From positions 142,364-206,363 of the forward strand of contig CAZZCG010000004.1 in assembly GCA_964653145.1 (NCBI GenBank): a DNA stretch of 64,000 nt, read 5' to 3'. Source of the stretch: Pseudocalidococcus sp964653145. GTDB lineage: Bacteria; Cyanobacteriota; Cyanobacteriia; Thermosynechococcales; Thermosynechococcaceae. Shown piece by piece: positions 17,570 to 26,991 of the stretch (the stretch's first letter is position 1; each line of letters begins with the position of its first letter). The notes under the pieces are model-generated. The model was given only the letters and a program-made list of their open reading frames with translations, had not been told where the DNA came from and did no database searches. The position numbers were made by a program, and so were the translations under genes.

Positions 17570-18907
17570 ATGCCCATGGCTCAACAGCAACGGATTGCGC
17601 GGTTAACGGAAAACTATCCTCATCCAGTGCTGCTGTGGTCAGGGTCACGGGTTAGCCGCAACTTCCGGGCAAATACCTATCCTTTTCGGGCCAGTAGTCA
17701 TTTTCTTTATTTCACAGGCCTGAATCTTGCCGATGCGGTCATTTTCCTTGAAGCAGGTCGCTTAATCCTGTTTTGGGATGAACCCGGCCCCGATGCTGCC
17801 CTCTGGCATGGCGAAAGTCCAACCCGAGATCAACTGGCAATTCAACTCCAGGCCCAGGCCAGCTATCCCCTCTCAGAACTCCCAAAATTTATTGCCGATG
17901 TCGCCACAATTCCCTTGGTTCATCCTCAGGATCGGCAGCACCAGGCCCAAATTCTCCAACGTCCGGTGGAATTTCCCCTTAGGGGTCGGGATTTAGAACT
18001 GGCCCAGGCCCTAATTGAGTTACGTTTAACCCACGATGCCCCGGCGATTGCGGAAATTTCCCAGGCCATTGAGGTGACAATTCGGGCCCACCAAGCTGGG
18101 ATGAGAGTGACCAAAAGCGCCAAGACCGAAGCCAAAGTCCGGGCCTGGATGGAACAGGTTGTTGCCGCCCATCGATTTAACCTCGCCTACCCCAGCATTG
18201 TCACCACCCAAGGCCAGGTTTTGCACCAAGAATTTTCCCCGAATCCACTTAATCCCGGCGATTTGTTATTGGTGGATTTGGGAGCTGAAACACCGGGGGG
18301 CTGGGCCGCAGATATAACTCGGACTTGGCCGGTATCAGGGAAATTTTCACCCACCCAACGAGCCATTTATGAAGTCGTCCTTGCTGCCCAAACCCAGGCC
18401 ATTGCGGCCATAAAACCCACAGTCGAATTTAGGGACATTCACGGGATTGCCCTCAGGGTACTTACGGAAGGGTTGTTGGGGGTGGGGATTCTTCAGGGGT
18501 CTCTGAGTGATCTACTGGCGTTGGATATTGCTACGGTATTTTTTCCCCACGGCATTGGGCATTTGCTTGGCCTGGATGTGCATGACATGGAGGATTTAGG
18601 GGATTTGGCGGGCTATGGGCCTGGGCGGTCTCGAAGTCAGAAACCCGGTTGGCGCTATTTACGGCTACATCGACCCCTACGGGCAAATATGATTGTGACG
18701 ATTGAACCCGGTTTTTATCAAATTCCCCAACTACTTCACCAAATCCAACAGGATCCGTGCTTGAGCCCATGGATTAATTGGGAAGTTTTAGCAAAGTTTA
18801 GTGATGTGGCGGGAATTCGGATCGAGGATGATGTCTTGGTAACGGACACGGGTTTTCAGGTTCTGAGTCAGGGCCTGGGGAAAACAATTGATGAACTGGA
18901 GTCTTAA
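17570..18907 (+). CDS. pepP: Xaa-Pro aminopeptidase (aminopeptidase P family)
   Basis: This cytoplasmic metallopeptidase removes N-terminal residues ahead of proline. It has the aminopeptidase-P N-terminal domain (about 5-135) and a pita-bread M24 domain. The dinuclear metal ligands are visible as Asp236, Asp248, His331 (HGIGHLLGLDVHD), Glu379 (TIEPGFY) and Glu419 (GIRIEDDV). At 445 residues it is full length. Start ATG 17570; a second ATG two codons later is possible. It lies 4 bp behind dapL. Confidence 0.93.
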   Translation: MPMAQQQRIARLTENYPHPVLLWSGSRVSRNFRANTYPFRASSHFLYFTGLNLADAVIFLEAGRLILFWDEPGPDAALWHGESPTRDQLAIQLQAQASYPLSELPKFIADVATIPLVHPQDRQHQAQILQRPVEFPLRGRDLELAQALIELRLTHDAPAIAEISQAIEVTIRAHQAGMRVTKSAKTEAKVRAWMEQVVAAHRFNLAYPSIVTTQGQVLHQEFSPNPLNPGDLLLVDLGAETPGGWAADITRTWPVSGKFSPTQRAIYEVVLAAQTQAIAAIKPTVEFRDIHGIALRVLTEGLLGVGILQGSLSDLLALDIATVFFPHGIGHLLGLDVHDMEDLGDLAGYGPGRSRSQKPGWRYLRLHRPLRANMIVTIEPGFYQIPQLLHQIQQDPCLSPWINWEVLAKFSDVAGIRIEDDVLVTDTGFQVLSQGLGKTIDELES

Positions 18908-19086
18908 CTGCTTTGGGGCCATGACTGAGTTAATCTAAATGACTGATCCAGGCCTGGAAATCCCGAACATCTTGAACATCCAACGGAACTAGACCCAAAG
19001 CCAGTAGGTTCTCCTCCTAGAAATTCCCTAGGCAAAGGGACAACAACCCGCGACAATAGGTAAAGACTTGTTTCAGTTTTTTAACC

Positions 19087-19827
19087 GTGCATAGCCCCAA
19101 AACCGTCTCCGATACTAAAAAAGCCTTTTACGCCGCCCATACACGCCCCATCCATTCAATTTTTCGGCGGTTTGTCGAAGAGCTTTTGGTTGAAATTCAT
19201 CTGCTACGGGTCAATACAAATTTTGCCTACAGCCCCCTGTTTGCCCTCGGGATTGTTACGGCTTACAACCACTTCATGTCCGGCTACCGTCCAGAAGTCG
19301 ATCGGGATTCGATTTTCCAGGCCCTGTGTCGTGCGGAAGAATTTGACCCCAACCAACTACAAACCGATGCAGCCCGCTGGGGAGAACTGGAAAACCAAAA
19401 CTTAGGAGAGATCAAAACCAAAATTGAGGCCTGGGTTAATTCTGAAGGTGATGCCTGGCAAAATTCAGTCCGCGCCGTCATTCAAAATTCCCAGGCCAAA
19501 TATAGCCGTCTCCAGGCCATTGGCTTGTACCACATTCTTGAGAAAGCCGCCGATAGCCCGACCCAGGAACTTAGCAGCCTCGAAACTAGCATTGATGACC
19601 TTGCTCCAGTCTTAAATTTACCCGCCGATAAGGTGAAAAAAGATCTGGAACTTTACCGCAGCAACCTCGATAAGATGATTCAAGCCCAGAAAATCATGGC
19701 GGAACTGGTGGAAATTGAGCGTAAACGTCGAGAACAGGCTGCAAACCCGACCGCACCCGCCAGCACTCCAGAAGCGACCGAAGCTCCTGCGTCCACAGAA
19801 TCCCCCTCCGCAGAAGCAACCAACTAA
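19087..19827 (+). CDS. thf1: thylakoid formation protein Thf1 / Psb29
   Basis: Thf1/Psb29 acts in thylakoid maintenance and photosystem II repair by influencing FtsH protease complexes (family knowledge). The 246-residue protein has the conserved opening KTVSDTKKAFYAAHTRPIHS, the block NFAYSPLFALGIVTAYNHFM, and a helical C-terminal part with coiled-coil character (about 180-212), ending in an Ala/Pro/Thr/Glu-rich tail. The start is GTG 19087; no ATG lies close enough to keep the conserved N-terminus. Confidence 0.94.
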   Translation: MHSPKTVSDTKKAFYAAHTRPIHSIFRRFVEELLVEIHLLRVNTNFAYSPLFALGIVTAYNHFMSGYRPEVDRDSIFQALCRAEEFDPNQLQTDAARWGELENQNLGEIKTKIEAWVNSEGDAWQNSVRAVIQNSQAKYSRLQAIGLYHILEKAADSPTQELSSLETSIDDLAPVLNLPADKVKKDLELYRSNLDKMIQAQKIMAELVEIERKRREQAANPTAPASTPEATEAPASTESPSAEATN

Positions 19828-19897
19828 CTGAAGCTGGGCGTGTCTCGATTAATTTCTAAAACTAAAAACCCGGTGAAAGGCTTAACTCGGCCCCGTC

Positions 19898-20227
19898 CTA
19901 GGCTAACGTGGGAAGAATTCTGCTGTTAAATTCCGCTTGATCCTGGAGAATTGAAAATACCTTATCCATGCTGGTGAGTTCCAGGAGCATTTTCACCTGT
20001 TCCGTAATCCCACAGAGGTATAGTTGCCCATCCGCTGCCCGCAGATTTTTTAAGGCCACCACCAACGCCCCCAGGCCAGAACTGTCCATGAAGGTCATAT
20101 CTTGGCAATCGATCACCAGTACTCGAATCCCGGCCTGGACGAAATCAACCACATCCTGGCGAAATGATGCCGCCTGAGGCCCACCAAACACACCAGCGGG
20201 CTGAAGAATTTTAACTTGAGTACTCAT
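19898..20227 (-). CDS. STAS-domain anti-sigma-factor antagonist-like protein
   Basis: The 109-residue protein is a single STAS domain of the SpoIIAA/RsbV type. The phosphorylatable serine lies in DMTFMDSSGLGALVVAL. Such proteins are regulated by serine phosphorylation and bind kinase-like anti-sigma factors. The start chosen is ATG 20227 (MSTQVKILQPAG); the open frame extends ten codons upstream to 20257. No partner kinase or phosphatase lies near, so its pathway is unknown. Convergent with thf1. Confidence 0.88.
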   Translation of the reverse strand: MSTQVKILQPAGVFGGPQAASFRQDVVDFVQAGIRVLVIDCQDMTFMDSSGLGALVVALKNLRAADGQLYLCGITEQVKMLLELTSMDKVFSILQDQAEFNSRILPTLA

Positions 20228-20400
20228 GGCAACAGCAGGGGAGGGAAGTATCGCCATTCAGTATAACCTGGGACTGGTCTGGTTTTTGCCTGGTCAGTGA
20301 ATAAGCTATCCTAGACAATAATCGCGTATCTGGCCAACCTCATGGGACGACATCTGGGACATGTGGGTTTAGCGGGGCCTGGGAGTAGGACTGCACGTTT

Positions 20401-21267
20401 ATGCCTTGGATTCGGATCGTTAGTGCTGTGGTGGCCATTGCCGTGGCGTTGGGCTTTACCCTCTTGGGCGGCTGGTATTTCACCCTGGGCCTGGGGGGCT
20501 TAGTTTATCTGGGGCAACTGGAATACTTTGAACTAGCTCGAGCTAAAGGCATTGTCCCGGCCACCAAAACGACCCTTGTGGTCAGTCAACTCTTTCTTAT
20601 CACCGCCTATCAATTTCCCAGCTTTGCCGATGCGATTTTTCCCCTAGCTGGGACAATCATTTGTTTCTACCTTTTGTTCGAACCAAAACTTGCCTCCATT
20701 GCTGATATTTCCACCTCAATCATGGGCCTATTTTATGGCGGCTATCTACCCAGTTATTTAGTCCGAATTCGGCAACTGAATGTCCCGGAACCCACCTTTC
20801 CCCTGGGGGGCTACTGGCCAAACTCCTGGCAACCCACTGATTTACCCGAGGGCTTAGCAATTACCCTGTTGGCATTCGGCTGTATTTGGGCTGCGGATAT
20901 TGGTGCCTATATCATGGGGAAATTAATTGGTCGCACCCCTTTGTCGTCCATTAGTCCGAAGAAAACCGTTGAAGGGGCAATTTTTGGCATTTTAGGGAGT
21001 ATTACCGTTGGCTTGGTGGGGGCTTGGGTCTTGGCCTGGCCCAGTTGGATGCTCGCCGGGTTGGGTTTGGGAAGTGTCATTGGCATTACCAGTCTCTTGG
21101 GGGATCTCACGGAATCAATGATGAAACGGGATGCCGGTGTCAAGGACTCTGGTGACTTAATCCCAGGCCATGGCGGCATTTTAGATCGAGCAGATAGTTA
21201 TGTATTTACGGCCCCACTGGTCTATTACCTGATTACCCTGGGCTTACCTTTGCTGCCAGGAGCTTGA
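20401..21267 (+). CDS. cdsA: phosphatidate cytidylyltransferase
   Basis: CdsA makes CDP-diacylglycerol from phosphatidate and CTP, the precursor of phosphatidylglycerol, the only phospholipid of cyanobacterial thylakoids. The 288-residue integral membrane protein has about eight helices. The family signature is near the C-terminus: MMKRDAGVKDSGDLIPGHGG followed by LDRADS. Start ATG 20401. Confidence 0.95.
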   Translation: MPWIRIVSAVVAIAVALGFTLLGGWYFTLGLGGLVYLGQLEYFELARAKGIVPATKTTLVVSQLFLITAYQFPSFADAIFPLAGTIICFYLLFEPKLASIADISTSIMGLFYGGYLPSYLVRIRQLNVPEPTFPLGGYWPNSWQPTDLPEGLAITLLAFGCIWAADIGAYIMGKLIGRTPLSSISPKKTVEGAIFGILGSITVGLVGAWVLAWPSWMLAGLGLGSVIGITSLLGDLTESMMKRDAGVKDSGDLIPGHGGILDRADSYVFTAPLVYYLITLGLPLLPGA

Positions 21268-21291
21268 AAACTATCCCCTCTTTAGTCAAGC

Positions 21292-21495
21292 TTAATCGGG
21301 TTGATCGGAGCGCCCAGCTTTAACGGCGGCAATAAAGGTTCCCAGGCCTAGGGGGACACTCAAACTTAAAATCACGATTGTGGGCACAAAACCCAATTGC
21401 GCTTCCCCGGAACTGAGTTCAAAAATACAACCCACAACTGCAATAAACGCCACTGAGGCAATGCCGAGGTAAAGATAACTTTTGGGATTGATCAC
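21292..21495 (-). CDS. small two-helix membrane protein, unknown
   Basis: A 67-residue protein with two hydrophobic segments (YLYLGIASVAFIAVVGCIFEL and FVPTIVILSLSVPLGLGTFIAAV) and a short polar tail. Its length and arrangement resemble conserved small cyanobacterial membrane proteins, but I cannot name a family. Convergent with cdsA by 24 bp. Start ATG 21495. Confidence 0.6.
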   Translation of the reverse strand: MINPKSYLYLGIASVAFIAVVGCIFELSSGEAQLGFVPTIVILSLSVPLGLGTFIAAVKAGRSDQPD

Positions 21496-21774
21496 ACCTA
21501 TTTACCTAAAATTTAGAGTTCAAGATAAGACCCATGGCCAGGGACAACGCCATTCAACGGGATCTGATTCTATAGTTGTTTCGCTTGGAAATGAAATACA
21601 AAATTATTGAAAACCATTGGGAAAGCTACCCATGAGTGTTTCATGTTTGGCAGAAATGACTAGGGTCAGTACCGTCGCTGCAGTGGGTTTAAATCATGGG
21701 TTTAGTTTCCCACCAGGCCCGGCAAGATTCTCCAGAGACTTTTATTCGGCCCATCCACGGAACTGACCTGGCCC

Positions 21775-22503
21775 CTAGGGTATTGCCCGCTGCCCCACCA
21801 AAACTCCCATTAATCCACCAGCCAAGGGATAAAAGCCAACCTGGGTTAAACCGGCGGATCGGGCGATATCGATGAGGGCTAGGGGACGGGGATAGCGTTC
21901 AATGCTGGGGAGAAGATATTCATACTCACTGGTGACTTGATAGCACTGGGCGATGGGCACAACCACCTGCTGCAAATACCAGGCCTGGAATTGTTGTAGG
22001 GATTGGGTTTCCGGGTGGGAAAAATCTAAGACCGCGACCCAGGCCCCGGGCTTTAGAACTCGCCAGATCTCCCGCAAACACCTGGGAATATCCTGCACGT
22101 TCCGCAATCCGTAGCCCAAGGTTACGCCGTCAAAGGTCTGTGCTGGAAACGGTAAGTCTAAGGCATCCCCCTGCACCAATGTAATTTGGGGTAAAAACTG
22201 ACTCCGGGCCTGGGCTACGGCCAACTGAGCCGCCGAAAAATCCAAGCCAATCACCTGACCATCATGCCCCACTTGTCGGGCCAATAACCGGGCTAAATCC
22301 CCACTACCACAGCAGACATCCAAAGCCTTTGCTCCAGGCCCAACCCGGCTCCACTTCACCGCCATGTGTTTCCAAACCCGATGTAACCCTAAACTTAACC
22401 AGTCATTGAGATCGTCATAGACCGGGGCAATCCGATTAAACAGGGCCTGGACTTCAGTGGGAGTGGGGGACATCGTACTTGGGTCAATAGCTTTAATCCT
22501 CAT
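21775..22503 (-). CDS. menG: 2-phytyl-1,4-naphthoquinone methyltransferase (MenG/UbiE family)
   Basis: The enzyme C-methylates the naphthoquinone ring in the last step of phylloquinone synthesis for photosystem I; this is the usual role of UbiE-family members in cyanobacteria. The SAM-binding motif is ALDVCCGSGDLARLLA, and the family blocks FNRIAPVYDDLNDWLSLG, VTLGYGLRNV and VLDFSHPE are clear. The open frame begins at 22722 but would overlap the upstream cupin gene. Starts at 22503 (MRIKAIDPST) or 22473 (MSPTPTEVQ) fit the family length. Confidence 0.93.
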   Translation of the reverse strand: MRIKAIDPSTMSPTPTEVQALFNRIAPVYDDLNDWLSLGLHRVWKHMAVKWSRVGPGAKALDVCCGSGDLARLLARQVGHDGQVIGLDFSAAQLAVAQARSQFLPQITLVQGDALDLPFPAQTFDGVTLGYGLRNVQDIPRCLREIWRVLKPGAWVAVLDFSHPETQSLQQFQAWYLQQVVVPIAQCYQVTSEYEYLLPSIERYPRPLALIDIARSAGLTQVGFYPLAGGLMGVLVGQRAIP

Positions 22504-22631
22504 CCTGGCATTTTTCGGGAATGTTCTGAACTTATAGCTACAGCCGTGGAGAGAGAGACCCGAACCAGCTTGAAGGGTGCTAGTTTGAGCGTCAAGGGTT
22601 TGTTTGAGCGTCAAGGGTTTGACAGAAATGG

Positions 22632-22952
22632 TTACGGCTCTGGCTGGAGATGGAGGGCTAACCAAACTGCATCGGCTGATGTGGCCACAACTCGATGGCG
22701 ACAATGGGCTGGAATTAAGCAATAGTCTCCGGCAACCAGCTCCCTAATCCCTTGATTTTCGAGTTCCAGTTGGGCTGTTCCCTGCAATAGCGTCACCCAT
22801 TCATCCCCGGCCTGGTCGTACCAAAATCCAGCGGGACTGCTTTGCCCATGGGAAACAATTTTCTCCAACCTTAGGCCCGAAGTTTCGAGGAGCGAGAAAA
22901 ATTCTTCCCCATTGGTCGCGGTGGAAATCTCAAATAAATTCGCCATGATCAT
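22632..22952 (-). CDS. cupin-domain protein
   Basis: A 106-residue single-domain cupin. The two cupin motifs are visible as DEWVTLLQGTAQLELE and GDYCLIPAHCRHRV, the latter with histidines able to bind a metal. Substrate unknown; small cupins of this kind may act as isomerases, sensors or binding proteins. It lies directly upstream of menG on the same strand. The start could be Met 22952 or the Met two codons later. Confidence 0.8.
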   Translation of the reverse strand: MIMANLFEISTATNGEEFFSLLETSGLRLEKIVSHGQSSPAGFWYDQAGDEWVTLLQGTAQLELENQGIRELVAGDYCLIPAHCRHRVVATSADAVWLALHLQPEP

Positions 22953-23136
22953 AGGTTAAAGTCTTTGGTTTTTTGATACCTGGCCTGGTGAGGGGCAACC
23001 CATGTGTGCGTAACGCCCGAAAATCCTGTGCGGTTAAACACAGATCTGACTCGGTTATCATCACTGATTCAATCTGCCAGTCCCAGGATGATCAAATTAT
23101 CAACCCTGCCCCAACACCCCAACCCAGGAGATCACC

Positions 23137-23568
23137 ATGAAAGCCAATGTTTTGATGACCGCCGCTTTTCTCGTTAGCCTCATCCCCACTCTGGCCACTG
23201 CCAATCCCACCCCAGGCCCGATTAACCCCAATACTGTTCCCCGGGATATTTCCCTAGCCAGTAGGGTCAGTGGCAAAATCACCATTGCTGGAGCCATGAA
23301 CAGTTGTGCCGGAATCAAGGTGGAGCTAACCAACAGTGGTAATTTTCCGCCCATCTTCAAAAGCACAGGCAAAGTCACACAGGTCTCACAGCGGGAGTGC
23401 AGTTACGAAATTGTGATTCCTAGCCAGGCCAAAGGGCAATCTGCCACAGTCAATGTTATTTCACCGATTGGCACCTATTTTGTCCCTGGAAATTGGAAAA
23501 ACTCTGTAAAGCTCCCCACCACGGGCAATCTTGAGAATCTCAATGGCATGATTAAGCTGATTGGTTAA
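23137..23568 (+). CDS. secreted protein of unknown function
   Basis: The 143-residue product has a clear signal peptide (MKANVLMTAAFLVSLIPTLA, cleavage after ATA near residue 22). The mature part is small, polar and probably beta-rich, with two cysteines (CAGIKVEL and ECSYEI) that could form a disulfide. No known domain recognised. Start ATG 23137. The neighbouring GAP-family membrane gene is on the same strand after a 160-bp gap. Confidence 0.7.
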   Translation: MKANVLMTAAFLVSLIPTLATANPTPGPINPNTVPRDISLASRVSGKITIAGAMNSCAGIKVELTNSGNFPPIFKSTGKVTQVSQRECSYEIVIPSQAKGQSATVNVISPIGTYFVPGNWKNSVKLPTTGNLENLNGMIKLIG

Positions 23569-23728
23569 CTGGCAAGGATCAAGCTTTAAAACCCACGGGC
23601 TGACATCGGAAATAACCCTGATGTTGGCTTTTCGTTTTAATTTAAACTTACCGATGAGGGTGCTTTGGCTCTCCTGTGAGTTTTAGAACTCCAACAACTT
23701 CTTTAAATTCAAACTAAGTAGAGTCAGT

Positions 23729-24337
23729 ATGTTTTTACTGTCCCTGGCGATGATTCTCGGGCCTCAAATTATTAGCCCCATGATCCTGTTGTTCCGCTCC
23801 GACTATCGGCAAGCAACTGTTAGCTATTTATGCGGGGCCTGGCTGGGAATGATGGTGTTTATGGCTCTCTTCGTTTGGCTATTTTCTTGGGTGAAATTCC
23901 AACTGCCGCGGGAAACATCGGATCAGGGATTTCTGGTTTTACAACTGATCTTTTGTGGCTTCTTGATTTTATTATCTATTCGCAGTTATGTGACCCGGGC
24001 TAAGGCGCATAAACCGGCCTGGATGGGCAAATTAGAAACCATGCCTAACCTAGAGCTTTTTGCCCTGGGCCTGGGGTTATTTACGATCATGCCAGGGGAT
24101 TTTGTCAGCTTGCTAACGGTTGCTGTGCATATGGTGCATCGCCAGGTGTCGCTGTGGTATGGCCTTGGGTTTACTTTGTTAACAGTGTTGCTTACGGGTC
24201 TGCCTTTACTGTTGGTTTTAACTTTGGGAAAGCGAGGGCAAACGTTGGTTGGGAAGATTCAAGAGTTAGTTGATGAAAAAAGCTGGCTGGTTTCGATTTT
24301 CGTGTACCTGATCTTTGTTGTTTTGATCTTGAAATAA
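23729..24337 (+). CDS. GAP-family (Sap-like) polytopic membrane protein
   Basis: The 202-residue protein has about six hydrophobic helices in a LysE-like arrangement. It resembles the GAP/Sap family known from mycobacterial lipid-export loci. In cyanobacteria its substrate is unknown. The family resemblance rests on topology and the sequences SLAMILGPQIISP and LGLFTIMPGDFVSLLTV near the start of each half. Start ATG 23729. Confidence 0.6.
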   Translation: MFLLSLAMILGPQIISPMILLFRSDYRQATVSYLCGAWLGMMVFMALFVWLFSWVKFQLPRETSDQGFLVLQLIFCGFLILLSIRSYVTRAKAHKPAWMGKLETMPNLELFALGLGLFTIMPGDFVSLLTVAVHMVHRQVSLWYGLGFTLLTVLLTGLPLLLVLTLGKRGQTLVGKIQELVDEKSWLVSIFVYLIFVVLILK

Positions 24338-24385
24338 GAGATTGAGATTAAAACCCTGAAGCTTCAAAAAATTTTTAACCCATTT

Positions 24386-24805
24386 TTATAGGGTATTGGG
24401 AATTTTAGCAATAGCTTCGAGAAATAGAGTAATTGTTGCCGCAGTTCCCACGCCAAACATCAGTGAACGACCAATGGGAAAGTTGACAATGTAGCAGATG
24501 GAGTAGAAAAAGCGCCCCACACAAAAGGCAATCCCTGCAATGGCTGCAGCAGAACTGGTTACTCCAGCAAACAGAGCGACTAAAACCGCCGCACAAAAAG
24601 GCATAAAGGTTTCAAAGGAGTTTTGGTGCGCCCAGGTTGCCCGTTGCGCCAGAGGAGAAAGCTTATCGAACATTGCCCGCGGGGCTGCCATATCAAACCC
24701 GGCCTGGAAGCGTCCATAGGCCACGATCATGTAGGGGAAATAAATTAAAAAACTCGCCACAAGGAGGCTAACTGCCAAAATCCAGGGCACTGAGTAATTC
24801 GACAT
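24386..24805 (-). CDS. MAPEG family membrane protein
   Basis: The 139-residue protein has four helices and the MAPEG features AHQNSFETFMPFCAAVL and CVGRFFYSICYIVN. The family includes glutathione-dependent enzymes and many uncharacterised bacterial members. Function here is unknown; a membrane-bound glutathione transferase or peroxidase role is possible. It lies 30 bp downstream of the QueD-like gene, on the same strand. Confidence 0.85.
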   Translation of the reverse strand: MSNYSVPWILAVSLLVASFLIYFPYMIVAYGRFQAGFDMAAPRAMFDKLSPLAQRATWAHQNSFETFMPFCAAVLVALFAGVTSSAAAIAGIAFCVGRFFYSICYIVNFPIGRSLMFGVGTAATITLFLEAIAKIPNTL

Positions 24806-24835
24806 AGGAATTTAAGGGATGGAAAAAGGACAGGC

Positions 24836-25708
24836 TTAGGCATTAACCAAATTGGTTTCTGCTAATCGGGGCATTGTCAAAGGAGTTGAACTAGTGGTGC
24901 AATAGACCTCACAGGAATTATTCGGGCTTTCGATGAGTTTGACTTTGTGGAGTTCTGCCCCCAGGCCCCGAATCGGTTCTTGGAGCAAATCCCGAATATG
25001 AATGGCAATGTTTTCGGCTGTCGGAACCACGGTGGCAAAGTAGGGAATGTCTTTATTGAGAAAGTTGTGGTCAAAGGGTTCAATCACGTGCTCATCCAAG
25101 ACACGCTCAAGGGCCACTAAATCCACAATCATGCCAGTGCGCGAATTGATTTTTCCTTTTACGGTAATTTCCACATGGTAGTTGTGGCCATGGCCGTGGG
25201 GGCGGGCGCATTTGCCGTAGATTTGGGTATTTTCCTCTAGGCTGAGGTCATCCAAGGCTAAACGGTGGGCGGCACTGAAGTGGGCACCGACGGATAAATA
25301 GGCTTCCATAGCATCTCCTTGATAGTCGGCCCAAAGCCGGGGGTGTTCATAGAGTTGAATATTGACCAAAGGCAGGTGGGGGGACAGTCGTTGCCAAATA
25401 CAGTAGGCGATAAATTCCGTGGTGGGTAGGGTTTGGCTAAATTCTGGCCAGGCCTGGTTCAGGTAGGAAAAATTCAGGGGTTCGATGACTTCTCGGCGAA
25501 TAGTGTGCTTCACATCCGAGAGGTTTAAGACCATGCCGTACTGATCCAACTGACCAGCCATCGAGACATAGAGTACATAATTGTGACCATGACCGGGGAA
25601 ATTGCAACAGGCGCCAAAGTTGGCAATGTTTTCTGCTTCCGAGAGTTCCGGCAACCAATAGCGATGACTGGCGGAAAACTCAGCCCGACGATTGATAAGA
25701 CAATCCAT
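24836..25708 (-). CDS. tandem 6-carboxytetrahydropterin synthase-like protein
   Basis: The 290-residue protein is a duplication of the QueD/PTPS fold. Each half has zinc-ligand histidines (SASHRYW...GHGHNY and SAAHRL...GHGHNY) and the cysteine region (CCNFPGHGH and CARPHGHGH). The second half keeps the catalytic FDHNFLN and TAENIA motifs. In the first half the equivalent reads LNFSYLN, without the Asp/His pair, so this half may be structural. QueD family members act in queuosine or tetrahydropterin synthesis; which applies here is not visible. Start ATG 25708. Confidence 0.88.
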   Translation of the reverse strand: MDCLINRRAEFSASHRYWLPELSEAENIANFGACCNFPGHGHNYVLYVSMAGQLDQYGMVLNLSDVKHTIRREVIEPLNFSYLNQAWPEFSQTLPTTEFIAYCIWQRLSPHLPLVNIQLYEHPRLWADYQGDAMEAYLSVGAHFSAAHRLALDDLSLEENTQIYGKCARPHGHGHNYHVEITVKGKINSRTGMIVDLVALERVLDEHVIEPFDHNFLNKDIPYFATVVPTAENIAIHIRDLLQEPIRGLGAELHKVKLIESPNNSCEVYCTTSSTPLTMPRLAETNLVNA

Positions 25709-25797
25709 AAAAAGGGAGAAAGATTTATGAGAGAGAATTAAATCTTCCTTAACATTCTAGCCCAATCCCCGAGCGCGATCCCTATGGTTCTCAGGAC

Positions 25798-26856
25798 TTA
25801 ATCTCCTTTAGAGGTCAAGGCCAATTGAACCAGGCGATCCACCAAGTTAGGAAACGGAATTCCGGATTGTTCCCACAGTTGCGGATACATACTCAAGGCG
25901 GTAAACCCAGGTAGGGTATTAACTTCATTAATCAGCACTTGGCCGGTGTCTTCCAGATAAAAGAAATCCATTCGGGCTAAACCCGCCGCGCCAATTGCCT
26001 GAAACGCCCTGAGAGCCATGGCCTGGATTTGCTCAACAATGGCCTGGGGTAAATTTGCCGGAATAATTAAATTTGCCCGCCCATCGGTATATTTGGTTTC
26101 GTAGTCATAGAACTCGCTACTGTAGGTAATTTCGCCAATCACCGAAGCCTGGGGAGTCTCATTGCCAAGGACAGCGCATTCCACTTCCCGGGCGTTCACT
26201 CCAGCTTCCACAATAATTCGACTGTCATAGCTGGCGGCTTGATCCAGGGCAGTCGTGAGTTGTTCCCGGTTTTTAACCTTGGCAATACCCACAGATGAGC
26301 CTAAATTGGCTGGTTTGACGAAGCAGGGATAGCCCAGTTCCGATTCAATGCGAGTGCAGAGGCCTTCAAATCGGCAGGGATCAGACCAGATTTCATTGCG
26401 ACTAACCGGTAAATATTTGACCTGGGCCAGGCCTGCCGCCGCAAACACCGCCTTCATCAAAATTTTGTCCATTCCCACCGCCGAGGCCGCCACACCAGAG
26501 CCGACAAAGGGCCGCTGCATCAGTGTGAACAACCCCTGAACCGTGCCATCCTCTCCATTGGGGCCGTGGAGAATTGGAAACCAGACATCAATATCTGTGA
26601 CTTCCGGGGGAAAGTTCCAAGGAGTCCCAGGCCCCGATTCAGCCAAACTTAGGGCTTTGCCAGTTTTCAGAATGTCTTGCGCGGTTGCCACCCCAGACCA
26701 GGCCCCGCCTTTGTCGATATAGAGGGGCAGGAGTTCGTATTTGCTGTCATTGGGGGCGGTGGTTAAACCTTTGGCAATGGCCTGGGCCGAAATAATGGAA
26801 ACCTCATGCTCCCCAGAACGCCCTCCAAAGACTAATCCAACCTGAATTCGCTCCAT
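25798..26856 (-). CDS. ddl: D-alanine--D-alanine ligase
   Basis: Ddl joins two D-alanines with ATP for peptidoglycan precursors. The 352-residue ATP-grasp enzyme has the N-terminal GGRSGEHEVSIISA, the ATP-binding stretch PCFVKPANLGSSVGIAKV, and the metal/substrate region ARMDFFYLEDTGQVLINEVN followed by TLPGFTALSMYP. Start ATG 26856. It works with alr (14.8 kb) in the same pathway but is not linked to it. Confidence 0.96.
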   Translation of the reverse strand: MERIQVGLVFGGRSGEHEVSIISAQAIAKGLTTAPNDSKYELLPLYIDKGGAWSGVATAQDILKTGKALSLAESGPGTPWNFPPEVTDIDVWFPILHGPNGEDGTVQGLFTLMQRPFVGSGVAASAVGMDKILMKAVFAAAGLAQVKYLPVSRNEIWSDPCRFEGLCTRIESELGYPCFVKPANLGSSVGIAKVKNREQLTTALDQAASYDSRIIVEAGVNAREVECAVLGNETPQASVIGEITYSSEFYDYETKYTDGRANLIIPANLPQAIVEQIQAMALRAFQAIGAAGLARMDFFYLEDTGQVLINEVNTLPGFTALSMYPQLWEQSGIPFPNLVDRLVQLALTSKGD

Positions 26857-26991
26857 GCCCCTACCCTAATTCCTGCAGCACTAACCCAGCTTATTACAGT
26901 CTTGGCCTGGGAATGGGATGTGGCCAGGTTCGCAAACTGGTGTGGATCAGCCGCAAGCGAATCCTGCCGATGAATTTTGGATAGTTTATGT

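Noticed and set aside
22504..22722. Upstream extension of the menG frame
   Set aside because: It overlaps the cupin gene and lacks any family similarity; an internal start is better.
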